DNA from: Fibrobacter sp. UBA1765
GTDB taxonomy: Bacteria > Fibrobacterota > Fibrobacteria > Fibrobacterales > Fibrobacteraceae
Assembly: GCA_002314675.1 (NCBI GenBank)
Contig: DCGZ01000136.1
Coordinates: forward strand, 3,160-67,159
Direction of reading: 5' to 3'
Length of the DNA: 64,000 bases
Position 1 is the first letter of the stretch, and every line of letters starts with the position of its first letter. The notes under the pieces are model-generated. The model was given only the letters and a program-made list of their open reading frames with translations. It was not told where the DNA came from and did no database searches. Of this stretch, positions 51,986 through 58,368 are shown piece by piece. Made by a program: the position numbers and the translations under genes.

Positions 51986-53362
51986 ATGATTAACTTGATT
52001 CTTTGTGGCGGCAACGGCACTCGCCTGTGGCCTGTGAGCCGTTCACTCATGCCGAAGCAGTTCGCTCCGCTCTTTGACGGACAGTCCCTGTTCCGCAAGA
52101 CTGTCGTTACGAATTCCGCTGTTTGCAGCGCCCAGTTCATTGTAAGTAACGCCGACCAGTTCTTCCTTGCAAAGGACCAGCTCGAAGCCGAAAACATGCA
52201 TTCCGCAAAGTTCCTTTTGGAGCCTGTAGGCCGCAACACGGCTCCGGCAATCGCGCTTGCATGCCTTACGCTAGACCCAGAAGAAATCGTGCTTGTTTCC
52301 CCTTCCGACCATGTAATCCGCAAGAAGGATGCTTACAAGGCCGTGCTTCTTCGTGCCGAGGAACTTGCAAAGGAAGGGAACCTCGTAACGTTCGGCATCA
52401 CTCCGACAAGCCCTGAAACAGGTTATGGCTACATCGAGGCCGAAGGCGAAAATGTAAAGCGCTTTGTTGAAAAGCCGGACCTTGCAACCGCCGAGAAGTA
52501 CCTGCTCGCAGGCAACTTCTACTGGAATTCCGGTATCTTCTGCTTCAAGGCAAAGACCTTCCTTTCGGAACTTGCAAAGTATTCTCCGGATATTCTTGAA
52601 GCTTCCAAGAAGGCTCTCGCAGCTACAGCCGTTGAAGACGGCGAACCGATCCGCATCGACCTTGAAGACATGAAGGCAATTCCGTCGAACTCCATCGACT
52701 ACGCCGTCATGGAAAAGTCCGACAAGGTGAAGGTTGTTCCTAGCGATATCGGCTGGAGTGACCTTGGCAGCTTTGACAGCCTCTACGGGGAATACCCGCA
52801 CGACGAAAACGGCAACAACGTGAACCCCCGTCACATCGCCGTCGGTTCCAAGAATTCCCTCGTGCTCGGCAGCCAGCGCGCAATCGCGACAATCGACCTT
52901 GACCAGATGCTTATCGTAGACACCCCGGACGCACTCCTCGTTGCCCCGCTCAAGAGCAGCCAGAAGGTAAAGCAGGTCGTAGAGGAACTCAAGAAGCGTG
53001 GCAGCGACCTCATGACAGTTCCGCAGACCGTGAACCGCCCGTGGGGTACGTACTCCGTTCTCGAAGACACCGAACGCTACAAGATGAAGCGCATCGTGGT
53101 AAAGCCGGGCAAGCGTCTTAGCCTGCAGAAGCATTTGCACCGCAGCGAACACTGGGTCGTTGTAAGCGGTACGGCAACCGTGACCGTCGGCGACAAGGTT
53201 TTCTATGTGCGCCCGAACGAATCCACCTATATTCCGATGGGTGAAGTGCACCGCTTGCAGAACGAAGGCAAGCTCCCGCTCGTGATCGTTGAAATCCAGG
53301 TTGGCGAATACACCGGCGAAGACGACATCATTCGCATGGAAGACGACTTCCACAGAAACTAG
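51986..53362 (+). CDS. manC: Mannose-1-phosphate guanylyltransferase / mannose-6-phosphate isomerase
   Basis: The 458-residue bifunctional enzyme has the nucleotidyltransferase core (ILCGGNGTRLWPVSRSLMPKQ at the N-terminus, KRFVEKPDLATAEKYL later) and a C-terminal type II phosphomannose isomerase cupin (LQKHLHRSEHWVVVSGTATV). It makes GDP-mannose for polysaccharides. Codon use looks more GC-rich and biased than its neighbours, perhaps because of strong expression. No glycosyltransferase or polymerase genes follow, so the rest of the pathway lies elsewhere. Two hairpins follow the stop. Confidence 0.94.
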   Translation: MINLILCGGNGTRLWPVSRSLMPKQFAPLFDGQSLFRKTVVTNSAVCSAQFIVSNADQFFLAKDQLEAENMHSAKFLLEPVGRNTAPAIALACLTLDPEEIVLVSPSDHVIRKKDAYKAVLLRAEELAKEGNLVTFGITPTSPETGYGYIEAEGENVKRFVEKPDLATAEKYLLAGNFYWNSGIFCFKAKTFLSELAKYSPDILEASKKALAATAVEDGEPIRIDLEDMKAIPSNSIDYAVMEKSDKVKVVPSDIGWSDLGSFDSLYGEYPHDENGNNVNPRHIAVGSKNSLVLGSQRAIATIDLDQMLIVDTPDALLVAPLKSSQKVKQVVEELKKRGSDLMTVPQTVNRPWGTYSVLEDTERYKMKRIVVKPGKRLSLQKHLHRSEHWVVVSGTATVTVGDKVFYVRPNESTYIPMGEVHRLQNEGKLPLVIVEIQVGEYTGEDDIIRMEDDFHRN

Positions 53363-53373
53363 GTTTGGGCGTT

Positions 53374-53442
53374 CCTCAGGGTAAACCTGAGGCGTTCCCT
53401 TGCGCTATAAAACGCCTTGCAGTAAACTGCAAGGCGTTTTTT
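53374..53442 (+). terminator. Double hairpin terminator after manC
   Basis: CCTCAGG-GTAAA-CCTGAGG (53374-53392) is followed by AACGCCTTGCA-GTAAAC-TGCAAGGCGTT (from 53411) and a T run. Both use GTAAA-type loops, as does the terminator after pheS. Confidence 0.85.
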
Positions 53443-53884
53443 CGTTCAGCCTTGCGTCCGCAAGTCCGAACCGCTCCGCGGCCGCAGTCACTAACGCATT
53501 CGCTGCAGCACTCACTGGCGCCTTCGCTACCAAATGGCATGCTTAAAAGCTTTTTGGAATGTGATAAGCGCCGTTGCCTGTGTTTATGCATTTCAACGCC
53601 TGTTTTATGGCTGGCTGGCGGATAAAAACGTGGTTTTTATTGTTTTTATCCGCCGTGATTGACGAAAAATGTCGTGTTTTTGCTTGGAGATTGACGTTTG
53701 AAGGCTGTTTGGCAGATAAAAACGTGATTTCTGTTGTTTTTATCCGCCAAAAAAGGATGCTTTACCCCTGTATGAATGTTTTTGATGCCGATTTGGCGGA
53801 TAAATCTGGGTTTTTATCCCTGTTTTATCCGTACTTTTTGGGAAAAACAGGTACTTTTTGCGCCCAAAAAGGGCGGAATAACGA
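53443..53884. other. Non-coding region with palindromic and hairpin repeats
   Basis: About 440 bases between the manC terminator and the tRNA-Gln terminator. The first part (53460-53540) contains repeated GCAGCACTCACTGGCGCC-like words, and the second holds the triple hairpin array at 53617-53833. Open frames here run straight into the terminator and tRNA, so I do not call a gene. Confidence 0.55.
53617..53833. repeat. Three successive GATAAA...TTTATCC hairpins
   Basis: GGCGGATAAAAAC / GTTTTTATCCGCC (53617-53654) and GGCAGATAAAAAC / GTTTTTATCCGCC (53711-53748) have equal 13-base arms and 12-base loops, 94 bp apart. A third, degenerate copy starts at GGCGGATAAA (53795) and ends near 53833. The third copy lacks the full arms. 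Confidence 0.7.
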
Positions 53885-53917
53885 AAAAAGGACCTCTTCT
53901 TTCGAAGAGGTCCTTTT
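53884..53917 (-). terminator. Terminator of tRNA-Gln
   Basis: GGACCTCTTC / GAAGAGGTCC stem with a 4-base loop, flanked by A and T runs, five bases after the tRNA on its strand. It could work in both directions. Confidence 0.85.
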
Positions 53918-53921
53918 TTCG

Positions 53922-53992
53922 TTGAGCTATCTGGATTCGAACCAAAACAAACAGAGTCAGAATCTGTTGTGCTACCGTTACACCATAGCTCA
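53922..53992 (-). tRNA. tRNA-Gln (anticodon CTG)
   Basis: On the minus strand TGAGCTA (from 53992) pairs with TAGCTCA; the anticodon stem ACAGA / TCTGT closes the loop TTCTGAC, giving anticodon CTG. The T-arm GGTTCGAATCC is intact. CCA is not encoded. Confidence 0.95.
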
Positions 53993-54085
53993 ATGATTTG
54001 TTGACCCAAATTTAGTAAAACCTTTGCTTGTGGCAAGGGGGAAAAGAACAAAAAATGAAAAAAGCCCGTGCAAGCTGTATAAAAC

Positions 54086-54117
54086 TTGAAAATTGACTTG
54101 GAAAAGGCAATTTTCAA
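54086..54117 (-). terminator. Possible terminator of the GNAT gene
   Basis: TTGAAAATTG / CAATTTTCAA is a perfect 10-bp AT-rich stem with a 12-base loop followed on the minus strand by GTTTTA, about 40 bases after the GNAT stop. Confidence 0.5.
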
Positions 54118-54156
54118 AGGCTTGTTCCTCCAGAAATCTTGTCAAGTGAATCTAAA

Positions 54157-54780
54157 TTATCTTAAGTCCGAACGGAGCAGGCTGAATTGCAGATGATCTA
54201 GAAACTCGCCGTGAAGCTTTTCGTAGTCGCGGCAAAGACCTTCTTTTGTAAAATGGCAGCGTTTGAGCAGGGCCGTGCTTTTCGTGTTTTGAACAGCGGC
54301 GTGCGCTTCGATACGGTTTAGTGCGTATTCTCCGGTAGGGTCCAATAAATAATTGCAGAATGCATTTAAAGCTTCCGTGGCGTAGCCCTTGCCAGTATGC
54401 TCTGTTGCAAGCCAGTATCCAATCGCGCTACTAGAATTGCTTTCAGAAACATAGTGCAGGTACAAGGCACCAATGAGAAAATTTTCTGTTGGTTTCTCAG
54501 ATCCTTCAGGAATTAAAGACTTCAAGGCGTGAAAAGTATCTTCTTTCTTGCATCTGGCTCTTGCATCTGGCTTCTGGAATATTCCCCAGAGTCCGCCATT
54601 GCCGAGCTGTTCCTGTAAAACGTAATTGCCTATGTGTTCGCTTGCGTCACGTTCCGAAAGCATTCTTGCAGGCCATGGCAAAAAACGTTCCAGTTCTGCA
54701 CGTGAACTTTCTACTGCGGCGTAGAATGATGCTGCATCTGATTTCTTTAAAAGGCGTATTTCAAGGTGCTCGGTTTGCAT
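54157..54780 (-). CDS. GNAT-family N-acetyltransferase
   Basis: The RimJ/RimL-like protein opens with MQTEHLEIRLLKKSDAASFY and has the acetyl-CoA loop region AIGYWLATEHTGKGYATEALNAF plus NRIEAHAAVQNTKSTALLKRC. I choose ATG 54780 (207 residues) because it starts at the usual family beginning and has a TATTTTTT promoter-like element upstream; the ATG 10 codons earlier would add ten unconserved residues. The acceptor could be a protein N-terminus or a small molecule; unknown. Confidence 0.85.
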   Translation of the reverse strand: MQTEHLEIRLLKKSDAASFYAAVESSRAELERFLPWPARMLSERDASEHIGNYVLQEQLGNGGLWGIFQKPDARARCKKEDTFHALKSLIPEGSEKPTENFLIGALYLHYVSESNSSSAIGYWLATEHTGKGYATEALNAFCNYLLDPTGEYALNRIEAHAAVQNTKSTALLKRCHFTKEGLCRDYEKLHGEFLDHLQFSLLRSDLR

Positions 54781-54843
54781 GGGAATAATGGTAGAAAAAA
54801 TAGGAGGCATTGGTTGGCTTGAATGCTGATATTTTTCTAAGAT

Positions 54844-54851
54844 TAGATTTG
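54844..54851 (+). promoter_or_regulatory. Promoter element TAGATTTG
   Basis: TAGATTTG matches TAnnTTTG and ends 16 bases before the esterase ATG at 54868. GAAGG between them may serve as ribosome site. Confidence 0.4.
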
Positions 54852-54867
54852 TATAGAAGGTATAGAT

Positions 54868-55776
54868 ATGTCAAAGACTAGTGAAAAATTTCGTGTTGAA
54901 TGGCTTGCTGCAGACCGTGCCCGTGATGCAGGACTTGTAGAGCCAAATGATGTCGTAGCTTTCAAGGACATTCGCTATGGCGAATTTGGTGACTGGAATT
55001 TGCTCGATTTGTATTTGCCACGTGACAATGTAAAAAAGCTACCTGTGATTGTCAGCGTGCATGGCGGCGCCTTTGTGTATGGGCAAAAGGAAACCTACAA
55101 GTTCTATTTGATGAGCCTTGCGAAACGAGGCTTTGCCGTCGTGAATTTTAATTATCGCTTGGCTCCTGAATTCAAGTTCCCGGCAGCGCTCGAAGATACG
55201 GATGCAGTTTTGCGTTGGGTATTTGACAATGCTGAAAAATACAATTTAGATGCTGAGAATATTTTTATGGTAGGGGATTCTGCAGGTGCAAACTATGCTG
55301 CGCTTTATGCAATTTATTGCGTGAATCCTGAATATGCAAACAAGGTGCAAAAAGCTTCTGAGACTTGGCATGGCTGTGCTGCAAAAATCAATCCGCCAGA
55401 AGGTTTTAAGCCAAGGGCTGTTGCCTTGAATTGCGGTCTTTACGATTTGACAGAAGAAAAGAATAGCCGCGCCGATACCATGCAGGATTTGTTCGGTGAA
55501 CACTTGGATGAATGTTGCGAGTACCTGAATGTGATGGACTACGTGACTGCAAAGTTCCCTCCGACATTCGTGATGACTGGGGAGTATGACTTTTTAAAAC
55601 GACAGGCTCCTCGAATGGCAAAAAAGCTTGAAGAAAATAAAGTGCTGCATGTTTTGAAATCCTATGGAACTGTAGGCATGAAGGAAATTTCACATGTGTT
55701 CCATGTGAACATGAAACTTCCACTTGCGCACATTTGCAACGATGAAGAATGTGAATTCTTTAAGAGCTTTATTTAA
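54868..55776 (+). CDS. Alpha/beta hydrolase, hormone-sensitive-lipase-type esterase
   Basis: The 302-residue cytoplasmic protein has the oxyanion-hole motif HGGAF (about 68-72) and nucleophile elbow GDSAG (about 134-138), typical of the HSL (acetyl-esterase) branch. The catalytic Asp region follows TFVMTGEYDFLKRQ, and the His is in SHVFHVN. No signal peptide is present, so it probably deacetylates an intracellular substrate such as imported oligosaccharides; that is inference. Confidence 0.87.
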   Translation: MSKTSEKFRVEWLAADRARDAGLVEPNDVVAFKDIRYGEFGDWNLLDLYLPRDNVKKLPVIVSVHGGAFVYGQKETYKFYLMSLAKRGFAVVNFNYRLAPEFKFPAALEDTDAVLRWVFDNAEKYNLDAENIFMVGDSAGANYAALYAIYCVNPEYANKVQKASETWHGCAAKINPPEGFKPRAVALNCGLYDLTEEKNSRADTMQDLFGEHLDECCEYLNVMDYVTAKFPPTFVMTGEYDFLKRQAPRMAKKLEENKVLHVLKSYGTVGMKEISHVFHVNMKLPLAHICNDEECEFFKSFI

Positions 55777-55818
55777 GGCTTGTTTTTGACAAAGGCCTTT
55801 GCTATATTGGCTTTTGTT

Positions 55819-56175
55819 ATGTTGAAGTTGAAACGAAATACGTTCCTGATATTTGCGACTGTAGTACTTTCGCTGTTCGCGTGTTTGAATGCATATTCGT
55901 TTGACTATACAAATGATCTAAAGCAAAACGCAAGCAATGAGCAGGCTTTTGATAATCCGTATGGAAATTTGCCAGCTCCTGTTTTTCGACCGCACCACAA
56001 TGTGCCCGTGCAAGGTACGCATGATCGCGACTCGGTCTTGCTAGGCTTTAATGGATTCAAGCCTCTCTTTAAAATTTTTGTATTTCAAGATAAGTATAGC
56101 GGATATCCGTCGCCCTTATTTTTTAGAGTTTCAAAAGATTATTACGTATTCACTCTAGAAAAAATTCTCTGTTAA
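55819..56175 (+). CDS. Small secreted protein of unknown function
   Basis: From ATG 55819 the protein has 118 residues with a signal peptide (about 1-27, NAYS-FD). A promoter-like TATATT (55803-55808) lies 10 bases before this ATG, with TTGTTT 17 bp upstream, which argues against the earlier TTG at 55780. The mature part has a few charged and aromatic residues and no recognised domain. The next orphan gene follows after about 100 bases. Confidence 0.55.
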   Translation: MLKLKRNTFLIFATVVLSLFACLNAYSFDYTNDLKQNASNEQAFDNPYGNLPAPVFRPHHNVPVQGTHDRDSVLLGFNGFKPLFKIFVFQDKYSGYPSPLFFRVSKDYYVFTLEKILC

Positions 56176-56273
56176 ATCCATTTTCTTTGATGTTCATTCG
56201 CTTGCGAATGGTTATACCGCATGCCGGTTAGCATGTGTGTTTTGTTGTTTGTCCAAAAAATAGAGAAAGAAAA

Positions 56274-56675
56274 ATGGAAAATATTTGTAAAATGGAAATG
56301 GCAAATGCCATGTTCAAAATGCCTTGCATTAAGACTGAAAAAAGGTTTTTGGGTTTAAAGACTAACGTTGTTTATACTCCTACCAATTCTCAGGTTGTAG
56401 GAGATTGCCTGGAGTATGACCTGAAAAATGGGGAAGAAGTTAAGCAGCTATTTGCTACAGAATCAAAGGAGATTGAGAAAATTCTTGTACAAAACGGATT
56501 TCCGAAGTCTACGATCAATGGCCATGTTCGTTTGTTGCTTTGCTATTCAATGGACCACCGCTTTGTGGCCTTGCAAATTTTTCAATATGAGAATTTTGAA
56601 TACCATTCGCTTGGCGAACCTCGTTTTGAGGAGGGTGAAAATGCAAGAATATTGCTAAGCGCATTTGTGAAGTAA
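56274..56675 (+). CDS. Hypothetical protein
   Basis: I choose ATG 56274 (133 residues, starting MENICKMEMA), preceded by an AGAGAAAG purine run. An upstream start at 56235 adds 13 residues without support. No signal peptide. No domain recognised; EIEKILVQNGFPKSTINGH may be a short helical motif. It is adjacent to heptad-repeat array B, which starts right after its stop. Confidence 0.55.
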   Translation: MENICKMEMANAMFKMPCIKTEKRFLGLKTNVVYTPTNSQVVGDCLEYDLKNGEEVKQLFATESKEIEKILVQNGFPKSTINGHVRLLLCYSMDHRFVALQIFQYENFEYHSLGEPRFEEGENARILLSAFVK

Positions 56676-57060
56676 GAGTACAGAGGACAGAAAACAGGAG
56701 TCAGGAGACGTGAGTCGTGAGACGGAAGATGGAAGTTGGTAGACTGTCGGCTGTAGGTTGTCGGCAGAAATGTAAATGCAGAATACAGGAGTCAGTGACA
56801 GGAATCAGAAATTGTAACTTGTCATGTTATGGCGAGCGGAGTGTGGCCATCCAGAAACATTGAAATTTGATGTTCTAGATTAGATTGCCACGGACCTAAA
56901 GGCCCTCGCAATGACAATTTGCGACTACAATCGTTATACCCTGCGCACTATACCCTAAAACACTGAAAATCGCAATTTCTCTCGTCTCTCGTCTGTAGGC
57001 ACGTAGTGCCGTTCTCTCGTCTAATCTATTCCCTAGATCCTAACCCCTAGCCCCTATTTT
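56676..57060. repeat. Mosaic heptad-repeat array B upstream of pheS
   Basis: From the stop of the upstream gene almost to the pheS start, the sequence has strong 7-bp periodicity. Ten successive heptamers from 56694 share an NNNGNAG-like pattern (ACAGGAG, TCAGGAG, ACGTGAG, TCGTGAG, ACGGAAG, ATGGAAG...). ACAGGAG recurs at 56785, a multiple of seven from the first. CTCGTCT repeats at 56981, 56988 and 57016, and CCCTAG-type units follow at about 57030. It also contains words such as GGCGAGCG...GGCCATCCAG (56831) and GATTGCCACGG...CTCGCAATGACA (about 56884), which resemble a dispersed repeat. Bases 56979-57024 equal 17246-17291. Confidence 0.85.
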
Positions 57061-57077
57061 ACTACATTTACCATTGT

Positions 57078-58100
57078 ATGAGCGAAAAAATTGAATCCCT
57101 TAAGGCTGCATTTGCCGAAGACCTCAAAAATCTCGACACATCTGCCGCTGATAAAGTAGACGCATTCCGCGTTAAGTATTTGGGCAAGAAGGGTCTTGTT
57201 ACAGACCTTTTGAAGCAGACTAGCACACTCCCTGTTGAAGAACGTCCGGCATTTGGCAAGATGGTGAACGAACTCAAGGCATTCGTTGCAGAATGCATTG
57301 ACAAGGCCATTGAAACTGCAAAGGCTGCCGCTCTCGACAAGAAGCTTTCTGAAGGCAATGTTGACGTTACCTTGCCGGGCGACGGCATTCCTGCCGGTTC
57401 CACGCATCCGCTTTACGACATCCGCGAAGAAATCATTGACTTCTTCAGCCAGATGGGTTTTGAAGTGGACTTCGGCCGCGACATAGAAACGGACTGGTAC
57501 AACTTCGAAGCATTGAACACCCCGCCGGATCACCCGAGCCGTGACATGCAGGACACGTTCTACCTTGATGAAGGTGTCGTGCTCCGTTCCCACACCAGTG
57601 GTACCCAGATTCACTACATGGAAACTCACAAGCCGCCTTTCCGCATGATTGCTCCGGGCCACGTGTTCCGCGTCGATAACGATGCTACACATGCTCCGAT
57701 GTTCCAGCAGTGCGAAGGCCTCGTGGTTGACGAAAACATTTCGTTTGCAGACCTCAAGGGCGTGCTCCAGGTGTTCATGAACAAGTTGTTTGGCGAAGGT
57801 GTAAAGACACGTTTCCGCCCGAGCTTCTTCCCGTTCACCGAACCTTCTGCAGAAATGGACGTTAGCTGCGTGTTCTGCGGTGGCGAAGGTTGCCGTCGTT
57901 GCAAGGGCACAGGCTGGATGGAAATCGGTGGCTGCGGTTCTGTTGACCCGAACGTGTTCAAGAACTGCGGCATTGATGGCGAAAAGTATACTGGCTTTGC
58001 ATTCGGCTTCGGTCTTGACCGTATTGCAATGCTCCGCCATGCAATCCCTGAAATCAACTTGCTCACAAGCAACGACGAACGCTTCTTGAAGCAGTTCTAA
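57078..58100 (+). CDS. pheS: Phenylalanine--tRNA ligase alpha subunit
   Basis: The 340-residue protein is the catalytic subunit of phenylalanyl-tRNA synthetase, which needs PheT to be complete. The N-terminal coiled coil (about 1-80) binds tRNA. The class II core includes HPSRDMQDTFYL (motif 2 region), HTSGTQIHYME, FRVDNDATHAPMFQQCEGL and the GFGLDRIAMLRH motif 3. pheT is not adjacent, which is less common. A promoter-like TACATTTA lies eight bases before the ATG, at the end of the repeat array. Confidence 0.96.
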   Translation: MSEKIESLKAAFAEDLKNLDTSAADKVDAFRVKYLGKKGLVTDLLKQTSTLPVEERPAFGKMVNELKAFVAECIDKAIETAKAAALDKKLSEGNVDVTLPGDGIPAGSTHPLYDIREEIIDFFSQMGFEVDFGRDIETDWYNFEALNTPPDHPSRDMQDTFYLDEGVVLRSHTSGTQIHYMETHKPPFRMIAPGHVFRVDNDATHAPMFQQCEGLVVDENISFADLKGVLQVFMNKLFGEGVKTRFRPSFFPFTEPSAEMDVSCVFCGGEGCRRCKGTGWMEIGGCGSVDPNVFKNCGIDGEKYTGFAFGFGLDRIAMLRHAIPEINLLTSNDERFLKQF

Positions 58101-58310
58101 GTTCAGTGTACAGAACGCCTGCCTTTGGCAGGCTACACAGAGAACAGAAAAGTAATTTTTCGTGTCTTTGAAGGAACGGTGGCGTAAAGCCTCCGTTTCT
58201 TTTTTCGCACAATTTCTTTTGAAATGAAGCGTTCGGGTTTTAGGGTGGAACCCTAGGCGAAGGGGTAGCGAACAACGTTAGTGTGAGCGAGGGGAAGTCC
58301 TTCCCCTTCA
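58101..58310. repeat. Short mosaic repeats downstream of pheS
   Basis: CAGTGTACAGAA...GCCTGCC-TTT-GGCAGGC...ACAGAGAACAGAAAA (58104-58150) has the same 7-bp character as arrays A and B. Another mosaic (58240-58306) contains GGCGAAGGGGTAGCGAAC and the hairpin GGGGAA-GTCC-TTCCCC (58291-58306). The terminator at 58172 lies between them. Confidence 0.5.
58172..58206 (+). terminator. Terminator of pheS
   Basis: GGAACGGTGGC-GTAAA-GCCTCCGTTTC (one mismatch, one wobble) is followed by TTTTTTC. The GTAAA loop is the same as in the hairpins after manC. Confidence 0.75.
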
Positions 58311-58348
58311 AAAAAATAAAGGGCCACCGGGAATTACCCTAGTGACCC
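58311..58348 (-). terminator. Terminator of speA
   Basis: On the minus strand GGGTCACTAGGG / CCCGGTGGCCC forms an imperfect stem with a 5-base loop, followed by TTTATTTTTTT, just downstream of the speA stop at 58369. Confidence 0.75.
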
Positions 58349-58368
58349 TTGAAAATTGAAAGAAATTT

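Noticed and set aside
52271..53353. Minus-strand frame of about 360 codons opposite manC
   Set aside because: manC motifs are unmistakable on the plus strand; the reverse frame is open because of manC's GC-rich codon use.
53574..53996. Open frame of about 140 codons across the GATAAA hairpins and tRNA-Gln
   Set aside because: It runs through two hairpins, the tRNA terminator and the antisense of tRNA-Gln; the translation is repetitive and has no ribosome site.
57054..58040. Minus-strand frame of about 328 codons opposite pheS
   Set aside because: Shadow of pheS; it would also read through the repeat spacer and has no signature.
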